Origin: Phytophthora colocasiae
Lineage: Eukaryota; Oomycota; Peronosporomycetes; Peronosporales; Peronosporaceae
Length of the DNA: 64,000 nt
Reading direction: 5' to 3'
Assembly (NCBI GenBank): GCA_018806915.1
Contig: JAGKQI010000105.1
Coordinates: 1,240,001 to 1,304,000, forward strand
This document shows positions 22,361 through 31,529 of the stretch, one piece after another. The stretch's first letter is position 1. Each line of letters begins with the position of its first letter. The translations under genes and the position numbers were made by a program. Under the pieces are notes generated by a model. The model was given only the letters and a program-made list of their open reading frames with translations, had not been told where the DNA came from and made no database searches.

Positions 22361-25300
22361 ATGGCGACGCCCCCTCCAATTGCCCGCCAGGCTTCCAAAT
22401 CCGATGCTGACATGGAGCTGCTGCCCGTGGAGGTGGGGCAGACCATTTGGGTGCCGGGCACCGAGCGCGTGTGGGATAAAGGTACCGTCATGGCCATTGG
22501 CGGCCTCAAGGTGACCGTGCGCACCCAAGCCGGCAAGATTCAGCAAGTGGATCGGGGCCTTGCGTTGCCTCAGAACCCGCGTGAGGCGGACGACATGACG
22601 TCGCTCTACTACATTCACGAGGCCGGCGTGTTGCACAATCTGGAAGAGCGTTGCAAGCTCGACGGCGGCGACGGCAGTGGCCAAAAGCCCTACACTTTCA
22701 TGGCCAACGTTCTGATTGCTGTCAACCCGCTGCGCGACCTGCCCAACCCGTCCGTTAGCGAGGTGGTCAACACTGCCGGCAGCTCGCCTCACCCGTACTC
22801 TATCGCCGAAATGGCCTATCAGCAGATGGTCTACAACTCTGGCACCGATCAACCGACCAACCAGTCGGTCGTCATCAGTGGTGAAAGTGGTGCCGGTAAG
22901 ACTGAGTCGTCGAAGATCGTGCTTCGTCACTTGACCACGCGCGGCCTTTACGGCAAGAAGGCGCGCGGAGATGAGATTGAGAGTATGTCCAAAAATCGTC
23001 AACAGCACGGCACATCGCTGGACCACCGACTGATCGAGCAGAACCCGATTCTGGAAGCCTTCGGTAATGCCAAGACGCTGCGTAATTACAACTCGTCACG
23101 TTTCGGTAAGTTCATGAAACTGCAGTTCACGGCAGACGGCGAATTCAAGCTGGCCGGTGCTCTTGTGGAGACATACTTGCTAGAAAAGTCGCGTCTCGTG
23201 TACCAAGTGGACGGCGAACGCAACTTCCACATTTTCTATCAGTTGCTGGCCGGTGCCTCGGCTGCTGCGCGCCAGGAGTTCGAGCTTACGAAGGCGGAGG
23301 ATTTCTGCTACCTGAACCAGAGTGGATGCTACATTGCCGAAGAAACGGACGACCACGCGTGCTTTGAAGCTGTGGTGCGCGGTCTGAGCTGCGTGGGTAT
23401 CGATGAGCAGGTCCAGCATGTGATCTTCTCGGTGGTCGCGGGTCTCCTGCATCTCGGTAACATTGAGTTTGACGAAGAAGATACACCTGAGGGCGAGGCT
23501 GCTGTTATTGAAAAAGATTCCGCTAAGCGCGCTATTGTTGCAGCGGCTCGACTGCTTGGTGTCAACGAACAGGACCTGTGGAAGGTGATCATGACGCGCG
23601 ACATTGTGACGCGTGAGGAGACGTACACTGTTCGTCGTAACGAACAGGCTGCTGTGTACGCTCGTGACGCCATTGCGAAGGCCCTGTACAGCCGCATGTT
23701 TGACTGGGTCATTAAACAAGTGAACTCGTCCCTGGGCCACGACCCCAACCCCCTGCCGTACATTGGTGTGCTCGATATCTTCGGTTTCGAGTCGTTCCAG
23801 CGCAATGACTTTGAGCAACTGCTGATTAACTACACGAACGAAGTGCTTCAGGCGACCTTCAACAACCAAGTGTTCATTGCTGAAATGGAACTTTATAAGC
23901 GCGAGGGTATTACGGTGGGCAGAATTAAGTGGCCTGACAACCGCGAATGTGTGGATCTGATTGCCTCAAAGCCCAACGGTATCCTGTCGCTTCTGGATGC
24001 GGAAGCTATGAACCCACAGCCTAGCGACGCCAAGTTCCTACGCACGCTGCACTCGAAGCATTCGAAGCACCCGTACTTCCCGCGACCGCACCCGAAGGAT
24101 ATGGAGCACATGTTTATTGTGCGGCATTTTGCTGGCGCTGTGAGCTACACGATCGGCGCGTTCATCGACAAAAACAACGACTCCATTCCTGCTGACATGG
24201 CGAATCTTTTCTCTGGCTCGTCAAACAAGCTCGTGCCTGCCTTCTTCAAGCAAGAACCTGACAACAGCCGTCCGGGCAAGAGGAAATTGACCAAGAGCGT
24301 GGCGGCCAAGTTCTCGAACCAGATGCAGGAGCTTGTAGACACTTTGGATGCGACCCGGTGTAACTTTATCCGTTGCATTAAGCCTAATGCGCTTATGCGT
24401 GTGGGTATGTTTGATCCTCGCTACGTTGTGGGCCAACTACGTTGTCAGGGCATCATGCAGACTGCACAAGTGCTCAAGGTGGGCCTGCCTACTCGTGTGA
24501 GCTACAGCGAATTGGTTGGCGCGTACAAGAAGTTCATGCCGCCTGATGCTCAGCGCCTGTTTGCGAACCAGAGCGATCCGACTCTCATTACGGCCATCTT
24601 GTGGGCGTTCCAGGTCCCGATGGATGCGTACAAGTTGGGTATTACGAAACTTTTCTTCAAGGCTGGCAAAATTGCTGTTCTTGACTCGATCCTGAAGATT
24701 AACTGGGCCACCGAAGGCCCACACATCGTATCACGCATGAAGCTGTGGCTGGCTCGTCGTCGTTGGCGTGTTGGGTTGGCGAAGGTCGTTGCCCAGAACA
24801 GCTTCTCCAAGCTGCTGCGTCGTATCCAGTTCCGCCGCAACTCCGTGGTGCGCATTCAGCGCTGGTGGCGTGCTCTGTCGGTGCGTCGTGAGTTCAAGAA
24901 GAAGCGCTCAGCTGTCGTAGTCGTGCAGGCTCTGTTCCGTGGCATGACAGCACGCCGCTTGTTCAAGTCCAAGAAACAGGAAATGCTTGCTCTAGCTGCT
25001 GCACGTGCTGCTGAGGCTAAGCGTCAGGCAGAGGAGGCTAAGCGTCGTGAAGAGGAAGCTCGTATGGCTGCTGAACTCGCTCGTCGCGAGAGCATTGCTC
25101 GTGCTGCGGCTGAAGAGGACCGCGTTCGCATGGAGGCGGAGGCTCGCGCTGCAGAGGAGGAAGCCATTAGATTGGCCAAGGAGGCGGCAGCTGCGGTCGC
25201 CGAGGCTGAGGCTGCTGCCGCGGAGGCTACAGCTGCGGTGGAACACGAGCGCCAGGCTGAGCTGCGTGCGATCGCCGAAGCAAAGGAGCTTGAAGAGCGC

Positions 25301-26782
25301 ATGGAACGTGAGCGCGAAGAAGCCGAGCGCCGCAAGGAGCAGGCCTTGCTGGAGGCTGCCAGTGTCAGCGCCAGCTTGCTAAGCGGCCTTGCTCAAGTGA
25401 ACAGTGTGCAGACTCCTGCTGGCCAGGTGCATGTGGTGGAGATCCCCGACGATGTTTCGCAGGAGAACCGTGAGCAGCTGCAGCAGTTGAACGATCTGCT
25501 CTTGAGTGGTGCTATTGCTCAAGCCGAATACGACGAGCTGGTTCCGTTCCTGCTGGAGAAGCCTGAGGAAGTCCCGTCTGGTGCTGCTCTTACTGCCGAG
25601 CAGGAGGAATCGCTCAGTCGTTTGTACACAACGGGTGTCTACGGCATCCAAATTCGTTGCCCAGCGTGTGGTGCTACTAACAACACGGCTAACGGTAACC
25701 ACTGTGACGAGTGCGGCTCCCTGCTCACCACTAGTGACGAGTCGGCTGCTGCTGCTGCTGACCCCGGATACTACGGTGGTCAGTCACGCCAGCAAAGAAG
25801 TTTGTCGACGCTTACGGCACCACTGGGCACATTCTCTACGGAGAACGGTCGCATTATGATTCACGATGGATACTTCGAGGCACAGATGCACCGCACGCAG
25901 GTCCTCCAGGATGACAACTACACGGAGTACACGGTGTACGTGCTTCGTTGCCAGTGGCAGCCGAAGGACTCGAGCGAATCGACGACGTGGCTGGTTTCTC
26001 ACCGCTTCAGCGTCTTTGAGAAGTTGCACAAGGATCTGAAGCGCAAGATCCCGACGGCGGTGGCTACGATTCCTCTGTTCCCGCGTAAGCACGTCCTCGG
26101 AGGTGTGTTCAAGGGAAAGACAGGCAACTCCAGCGCGATCGTGGAGGAGCGTAAGCAGGGTCTGGAGCGCTACGTGGCGCAGGTGTTGGAGCTGTGCGCA
26201 CGCCTTCCCGAGAACTTGAACGTACCAGAGCTCGACCGCTTCTTGAATGTGTCGCGCCAGGTTGAGCAGTACCGTCGTCAGCTCATGTCGGGCGGAGGCG
26301 ATGAGTCTGGCGCTGCACCAGGCGGATTTGGCCGTGCGCTGAACGTGAACGCCGGTGGTGCTGAAGGAATGGCCGCTCGCGAACAGGCTCGCTTGCCTAC
26401 GGAGTTGCCCACACCGCTGGACGAAGAAGAGCTATCCCACACCGAGCAGGCCGTGGCTCTGCTTAATGCGTCTATCCGTAGCGCGCGTGGCGACTTGCGT
26501 CGCGACCCGCAGGTGCAGCACCACCTGAAGGTGTGTGTGCAACTTCTACCGCGTCTACAGATCTCAGCGAATCTGGACAATCCGTTTGCGAATGTGGACT
26601 TGATCCCGCGCGCGATGCAGTGCCAGGAGGACCTGGAGACGACCATGGGTCTATACAACGACTCGCTGCTTGCCGTCACGGAGACGTACGCGCTATCTGC
26701 ACAGGAGGGCGGCAGTGTGCAGGCTCCACCTCCGTACGTTCCGGGCCAACAGAACTCGTACCAGCCCAGCTACGGTGTTTAA
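22361..26782 (+). CDS. Unconventional myosin with zinc-ribbon and PX-domain tail
   Basis: A single 1473-codon exon. Residues 20-60 form an SH3-like barrel (IWVPGTERVWDKGTVMAIGG). The motor follows, with P-loop GESGAGKTESSK near 174, switch I NYNSSRFGKFMKL, switch II and relay GVLDIFGFESFQ near 468, and the actin-binding CNFIRCIKPN. IQ-type motifs lie about 815-870 (VVRIQRWWRALSVRREFKKK). An Ala/Glu-rich helix of about 120 residues, probably a single alpha helix or coiled coil, precedes a Cys4 zinc ribbon (CPACGATNN ... CDECGS, about 1100-1125) and a PX domain at about 1170-1300 for phosphoinositide binding. A conserved C-terminal helical block (LLNASIRSARGDLRRDPQVQ) ends in a Pro/Tyr/Gln-rich tail. 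PX-tailed myosins are known from oomycetes and probably move endosomes. The long intronless reading frame is notable beside its intron-rich neighbours. Confidence 0.95.
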   Translation: MATPPPIARQASKSDADMELLPVEVGQTIWVPGTERVWDKGTVMAIGGLKVTVRTQAGKIQQVDRGLALPQNPREADDMTSLYYIHEAGVLHNLEERCKLDGGDGSGQKPYTFMANVLIAVNPLRDLPNPSVSEVVNTAGSSPHPYSIAEMAYQQMVYNSGTDQPTNQSVVISGESGAGKTESSKIVLRHLTTRGLYGKKARGDEIESMSKNRQQHGTSLDHRLIEQNPILEAFGNAKTLRNYNSSRFGKFMKLQFTADGEFKLAGALVETYLLEKSRLVYQVDGERNFHIFYQLLAGASAAARQEFELTKAEDFCYLNQSGCYIAEETDDHACFEAVVRGLSCVGIDEQVQHVIFSVVAGLLHLGNIEFDEEDTPEGEAAVIEKDSAKRAIVAAARLLGVNEQDLWKVIMTRDIVTREETYTVRRNEQAAVYARDAIAKALYSRMFDWVIKQVNSSLGHDPNPLPYIGVLDIFGFESFQRNDFEQLLINYTNEVLQATFNNQVFIAEMELYKREGITVGRIKWPDNRECVDLIASKPNGILSLLDAEAMNPQPSDAKFLRTLHSKHSKHPYFPRPHPKDMEHMFIVRHFAGAVSYTIGAFIDKNNDSIPADMANLFSGSSNKLVPAFFKQEPDNSRPGKRKLTKSVAAKFSNQMQELVDTLDATRCNFIRCIKPNALMRVGMFDPRYVVGQLRCQGIMQTAQVLKVGLPTRVSYSELVGAYKKFMPPDAQRLFANQSDPTLITAILWAFQVPMDAYKLGITKLFFKAGKIAVLDSILKINWATEGPHIVSRMKLWLARRRWRVGLAKVVAQNSFSKLLRRIQFRRNSVVRIQRWWRALSVRREFKKKRSAVVVVQALFRGMTARRLFKSKKQEMLALAAARAAEAKRQAEEAKRREEEARMAAELARRESIARAAAEEDRVRMEAEARAAEEEAIRLAKEAAAAVAEAEAAAAEATAAVEHERQAELRAIAEAKELEERMEREREEAERRKEQALLEAASVSASLLSGLAQVNSVQTPAGQVHVVEIPDDVSQENREQLQQLNDLLLSGAIAQAEYDELVPFLLEKPEEVPSGAALTAEQEESLSRLYTTGVYGIQIRCPACGATNNTANGNHCDECGSLLTTSDESAAAAADPGYYGGQSRQQRSLSTLTAPLGTFSTENGRIMIHDGYFEAQMHRTQVLQDDNYTEYTVYVLRCQWQPKDSSESTTWLVSHRFSVFEKLHKDLKRKIPTAVATIPLFPRKHVLGGVFKGKTGNSSAIVEERKQGLERYVAQVLELCARLPENLNVPELDRFLNVSRQVEQYRRQLMSGGGDESGAAPGGFGRALNVNAGGAEGMAAREQARLPTELPTPLDEEELSHTEQAVALLNASIRSARGDLRRDPQVQHHLKVCVQLLPRLQISANLDNPFANVDLIPRAMQCQEDLETTMGLYNDSLLAVTETYALSAQEGGSVQAPPPYVPGQQNSYQPSYGV

Positions 26783-27144
26783 ACTTCATACTTGGACAGC
26801 TTATGGTAGGAGCACAGGGGTGCAAAGTGCACCGTGCAATGTTTGCACTGGCACACTTTTACCCGCGCTCATTGACCGACAAACCGCGCATGGGAGGACG
26901 GAAACAAGCAACAGGAAGCCGTTGGTAGCTTGCTTGGAAACGAAGTTAGCGGACAGATAGCAGGATGGCGCTGGTGGATGTTTGTTGCTGCATTTTTCCC
27001 AATACATTTCATATGAAATCTTCAAAATGATATATTCACTAACCTTAGTTACAAGTGGCAACAAACCTCGTGCTTCATACTACTTCAAAGTAGTAGTAAG
27101 AGTTCTTGTGCAACAGCTTAACCAAATTGCACTATAGATACGCT
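26783..27144. other. Shared 3' intergenic region between myosin and its tail paralogue
   Basis: About 360 bases between two convergent stop codons. There is no open frame of note. An AT-rich stretch near 26995-27040 may contain poly(A) signals for both genes. Confidence 0.45.
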
Positions 27145-28686
27145 TTAGGCAGCGCTGGCAGGAACGACGTTGCGCACTGGCATTTGCTGGGCTTGGACGT
27201 GCGGTTCAGGCTGCTGAGCTTGCTGGACCTGTCCTTGCTGTTGGGTCGGCGCGATACCTGAGGCTGCGAGCAGTGCATCGTTGTACATCGCGACGGCCTG
27301 CTGTAGGTCATCTTGACACTGCATAGCACGCGGAATCAGTTCGGCGTCGGCAAATGGGTTGTCGAGATCAGCTGAGCGCTGTAGGCCGGGTGCCAGTTGC
27401 ACGCACATGTCCAAGTGATGCTGAACAGTACCGTCACCGCGTACATCGCCTCGTGCATTGCGCACTGCTTCGGCAAGAAGCCTTACTGCGCCCTCAGCTT
27501 GAGCCAGCTCCGACGTATCCATCGGAGGAGCAACTGGTTGCGAAGGGACCATTGCCGGTCCTGTGAACGCCGGGAACGGCGACGACTCTGACGTAGCGGC
27601 TGTAGACGTTGAAGTAGCCGAGCGTTGAGATCCGTCGACAGGAGGGCTGGCAGTCACCACGGGAGGCGCAGCACTAGGCCGCTGCGAGCGAAAGATCTGT
27701 ACCTGATGCGAAACATCCAAAAACTCATCCAGCTCCGGCACAGACTGAGCATTAGGTAGATGTGCACACATCTCCAGCAATCGAGGCATGTACGTGGCCA
27801 GCCCCTGCTTCCTCTTCTCCAACCTGTCGGTCAAGTGGTATTTTGCCGGGAATGGGGGCAGTGACGCCGTCGTCGTGCGGGACAACCTCCTCTTCAGTGC
27901 CTTATGCAGCCTCTCGAACTGGCTGAACCGTTGAGATACGTACCACGTTGCCAGCATTCGCTGGTTGTCTGTGCCTTCAGCTGAGCGAGGCTGCCACGTG
28001 CAGCACATGACGAACACCTGACAAGCACTGCCCTCCGCTGTTGCAATGACCTGTGTGGCCTCCATCGTGCACGTGAAGAACCCGTTGTGAATCAGAACGC
28101 GACCGTCCTCCGCCGCACTGAACGCGCCGCTCGGCGGTGCCGTAGCGTTTACAATAGGCCACCGCTGTCTCGAACTCGTTCTATCGAAGCTCCTCACGGC
28201 CATAGCAGCCGACAGCTCGTCGGCGACGGTCAGTCTCGAACTGCACACGTAGCAGCGCGGACCACGCGCTGTATCATTGGTGGTGCCGCATGCCGGACAG
28301 CGTAGTTGCAGTCCGGTGGGGGTCGAAGCAGCAGCTACCGGCGCGAGGATCTGATACTGCGGCGGGGCGTCAATGGGCTCCGGAGCAGGCGGATTCGTGT
28401 CGTCCGCGAAGTGAACAGTGCGTTGTGGACTGGAGTGATGGTCATTGGTTGTCGGAGCGTCACTGCGCTGCTGCGCTTGGGCTAGAGCAGCGTTAAACGC
28501 AGCGTCTTGTTGCGATTCTTCTTGTGGCTGTTGTTGTTGTGACGGTTGAGGTGCAGTTGGGGCCGTTGGGGACGCCAGGAACGGCAGCAGCTCGTCGTAT
28601 TCCTGGCGGGTGAGAGAGCCGCTGACCAACGAGTCGTTCAGGCTGCGGAGCTGTTGACGGCGCTCGGCGGACGCTGCGTCGGCCAT
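27145..28686 (-). CDS. Headless myosin-tail paralogue: zinc ribbon plus PX protein
   Basis: A single 513-residue exon convergent with the myosin at 22361-26782. From end to end it aligns only with that myosin's tail: QQLRSLNDSLVSGSLTRQEY versus the tail's QQLNDLLLSGAIAQAEY; zinc ribbon CPACGTTNDTARGPRCYVC at about 130-148; PX domain at about 200-330 (TWYVSQRFSQFERLHKALKR); and C-terminal block ARGDVRGDGTVQHHLDMCVQ then NPFADAELIPRAMQCQ. There is no motor and no IQ motif. It starts with its own ATG inside what would be the tail, so it looks like a partial inverted duplication that gained a promoter. It may compete with the motor for cargo or phosphoinositides; that is inference. Confidence 0.88.
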   Translation of the reverse strand: MADAASAERRQQLRSLNDSLVSGSLTRQEYDELLPFLASPTAPTAPQPSQQQQPQEESQQDAAFNAALAQAQQRSDAPTTNDHHSSPQRTVHFADDTNPPAPEPIDAPPQYQILAPVAAASTPTGLQLRCPACGTTNDTARGPRCYVCSSRLTVADELSAAMAVRSFDRTSSRQRWPIVNATAPPSGAFSAAEDGRVLIHNGFFTCTMEATQVIATAEGSACQVFVMCCTWQPRSAEGTDNQRMLATWYVSQRFSQFERLHKALKRRLSRTTTASLPPFPAKYHLTDRLEKRKQGLATYMPRLLEMCAHLPNAQSVPELDEFLDVSHQVQIFRSQRPSAAPPVVTASPPVDGSQRSATSTSTAATSESSPFPAFTGPAMVPSQPVAPPMDTSELAQAEGAVRLLAEAVRNARGDVRGDGTVQHHLDMCVQLAPGLQRSADLDNPFADAELIPRAMQCQDDLQQAVAMYNDALLAASGIAPTQQQGQVQQAQQPEPHVQAQQMPVRNVVPASAA

Positions 28687-29160
28687 GGTGCGAGTGGAGG
28701 AATGACGTCCAGCAGGAGCTTCTTCTTCTCCTATGCAAGTCGGTTTTTGAACATGCTGCGTTGGACAGCCTGATAATTTATGCTTTTGTCAAAAGATGGT
28801 ACTAACGGCAATGACGAATGTGGAGGTAATGCCAGGAAGGCTAAAACCAAGACCAGTACTACAATGCTACATGTAGCATAGCAGTAAAGACATACTTGTG
28901 GTGGGTTAGAATACAACGGACGCAGACCACTCATTGCATGTACTTGTACTCGAGGACGTACTGGTACCATCCCTTTGGCAAAATGACAGCTCGCCTGTCA
29001 CATAATGAATCCAAGTCACACGCTTGGCACCAACTTGAACGAACAGAAAACGAGCTAACGCATCGCTCGCCGATCTTTGCCTACATGTACTGCATTCAAT
29101 GCAGTGCATTGCAGTCGCCAACTTCTCCTCAATCGAGTTGTCCTAGCTCTTCTGGAGCCA
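28687..29160. other. Intergenic region
   Basis: About 470 bases hold the promoter of the minus-strand PX gene and then sequence without supported coding. Short pieces such as CAATGCAGTGCATTG near 29095 form small palindromes. Nothing else seen. Confidence 0.4.
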
Positions 29161-29820
29161 TTAATTCATAGTGAAAAATCTCGAGAATTCATCGATCGAG
29201 AACTCCTCCACATCCTCCGAGGTCGCCAAAGTACAGTGTAGCGTCTTGGTCTCATTGCCCAGTATCAAGAACGAGTTCGAGCTCCAGTAGCCGTGCAGCA
29301 CACCCGACACGTACGCTTCAACAAACAGTGCCACAAATTCCGTTGCCACAAGCTCAATGTCTGCGGCTTTTCAATCGAGTTGACAGCCACCTCGATAGAG
29401 CAACTCTCCTCAACATAAAGTGTCAAAACTGCAGAGCTCGCCCCATGGATTACCGCAATTGACGGAGAGAACGCGCTTAGCAACGTAGTGCAAGCTTTCC
29501 TATCAACTAGAGTGCTCGATACTCGACCAACTGCTTCCTTGCGAAATTCGTTCCAGAATCCAATGGGAACTGTAGGCCAACGGCCGTCCACACCGTGGAT
29601 GCGAGAGCATCGTGTATTTGAACCAGCAACTTTATCAGCACTCTGATCTTCACCTCAAAGGGTATTAATGACCCCAGATTCATTTTAACCGAAGTTAGAT
29701 CCAACGTCTTCTCCAAGTTTAAACTCAAGCGTATACTGACAAGAACTGGTGATGGCTGTGTTGTAGCTGTCACAAAGCAGTCGGAGAGTCCAACTAATAC
29801 TTCACGCATTATACTACGTT
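29161..29820 (-). pseudogene. Decayed copy of beta-mannosidase C-terminal half
   Basis: Minus-strand pieces in several frames match the intact beta-mannosidase at 31530-34634. The last piece reads ATEFVALFVEAYVSGVLHGYWSSNSFL against ATEFVALFVEVDVLGVLGYWSSNSFL; upstream, frame-broken stretches follow the region around YWQLNDIWQGSSWSS and the segment before it. Plus-strand bases near 29518 (CTCGATACTCGACCAACTGCTTCCTTGC) are nearly the same as near 32310. There is no catalytic half. It is a partial tandem copy, separated from its source by the NDUFAF5-like gene. Confidence 0.75.
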
Positions 29821-29963
29821 GTGTTCTACCTGAGAGTCGGTGGAGAGTTCCCTTTAAGATAACCTACAGAACTGACCTATGCTTTCGATGTGATTGGCCG
29901 ATGCTTCTCGTCTATGTTGCTATTTTCAATAGCTCAGTTGACAGCCCCACACCTCATGGCCTC
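29821..29963. promoter_or_regulatory. Promoter region of the NDUFAF5-like gene
   Basis: The 140 bases ahead of the proposed start codon contain GATTGGCC (reverse CCAAT, near 29892) and no clear TATA box, as in many housekeeping genes. Confidence 0.35.
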
Positions 29964-31379
29964 ATGGTAATGAACCTGTTGACTCTGTGCTAATGCCTCT
30001 GCGTGTTATACCTAACGCGTGCTTGCTGCTCTATAGAACCGCTTGGCTGTTCAGGTGCAGCGTTCGGTAGCGCGACGCTCGTTCTCCACGGCGCCGATCT
30101 TCAACCGAGGTACTGTACGTAAAATTTAGAGTTCTTGGACGTACAGCTAATGGTTGCAACCTCTTCTGCATCTGCTAGCGACCAAGAGGCAGCAACGTAA
30201 CAATATCGCCCTTCTGGAGAACAGTGACGAGTACGAATACCTTAAGGATGAAGTCGCCCGCCGCCTCATTGACCGTCTGGAGGTGCGATACAAAAAACGG
30301 ATAAGCTGTTGCGCTGGACGAAGGTTAATAAGCTATGGATGGACATGTGTGCAGGACATTGAACGCGAATTCCCGTTAGCTCTAGACCTTGGCTGTGGCA
30401 GTGGCCACCTTTACAAGAATCTGAGTGTTGACGACGGACTGGGAGGTGTCAAGAAGCTCATTCAATGCGATTCTGCTGGTGCGACTCTGGTGCTATAGCT
30501 GTGACGCGTTGTATCTGACGTGTTGTGTTGCATTATACAGAGAAATTACTCCTTCGTGACGACTTAGAGACGGAAAATACTACACGTAAGTATCTAGCAC
30601 TCCTCTAAGACTACTGGAGAGTTGCCAGACTCATTTTGTGCTGATTGCCGCAGTGGAGACGTCACGCCTCGTAGTGGACGAAGAGTTCCTGCCATTCCCA
30701 AAGAACCACTTCGACCTGGTCATGAGCTCTCTGGCGCTGCATTGGGTAAACGACCTCGAGAGCACATTCCACCAGGTTCTCGATACGCTCAAACCCGACG
30801 GCGCGTTCATTGGCGCTGTGCTGGGAGGAGACTCCCTGCAGGAGCTGCGGTACGTCTGTTGCACGCTTAACAAGGCATCCTTGTGCTGACTAGGTGTTGT
30901 TCCAGGAGTGCTTTCATCCTCGGCGACCAAGAGCGTCACGGTGGCATCTCACCGCACATTTCTCCGTTCATGAACGTCGCGGATGCTGGCAACCTACTGT
31001 CGGCCACGGGCTTCAACTTGTGCACAGGTACGGTCCTAAACGTATTGACCCTGAAGTTCCCCTACTAACTATTGTTATCATACCTGCAGTGGACACGGAT
31101 TATATCCAAGTGGACTATCCAAACGCCTTCGTGCTCATGGAGCATCTACGTGGCATGGGCGAGAACCACGCGGTGAACTCTCGAGGAGCTCCGGCCACGC
31201 GCGACTCGTTGCTGGCCGCTGCCTCCATCTACCAGTCCATGTTCGGTCAGGAAGACGGATCGGTGCCCGCCACGTTCCAAGTCATCTACCTCATTGGATG
31301 GTCCCCGCATGACTCGCAGCAGAAGCCATTACGTCGCGGTTCGGCGCAGCATTCACTCAAGGAACTTGGCCACGAGTAG
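29964..31379 (+). CDS. NDUFAF5: Mitochondrial complex I assembly methyltransferase, NDUFAF5-like
   Basis: Eight exons: 29964-29966, 30037-30109, 30179-30282, 30355-30478, 30541-30585, 30654-30849, 30906-31027, 31090-31379; total 318 residues, all phases agree. The first exon would be just the ATG; no other upstream ATG joins in frame at the 30037 acceptor. Residues 2-25 (NRLAVQVQRSVARRSFSTAP) form a mitochondrial presequence. The Rossmann methyltransferase shows LDLGCGSGHLYKNL (SAM-binding motif I), FDLVMSSLALHWVNDLEST and LKPDGAFIGAVLGGDSLQEL, and downstream DTDYIQVDYPNAFVLMEHLR and YQSMFGQEDGSVPATFQVIY. All are typical of NDUFAF5, which hydroxylates an Arg of NDUFS7 during complex I assembly. 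It sits between the two mannosidase copies. Confidence 0.92.
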
Positions 31380-31529
31380 CTGTAGAGTTAGTGATGCCAG
31401 CTTGCCCCTGGCAATTAAACTTGTTGTGCTTTAATCGGCTACCTATACCCGAAGGCGTGCACAGCTCCATACAAGAGACATACACTCACGTCAACACCGA
31501 CTTTGGACAAAGAGAAAACGATCTTTTGC

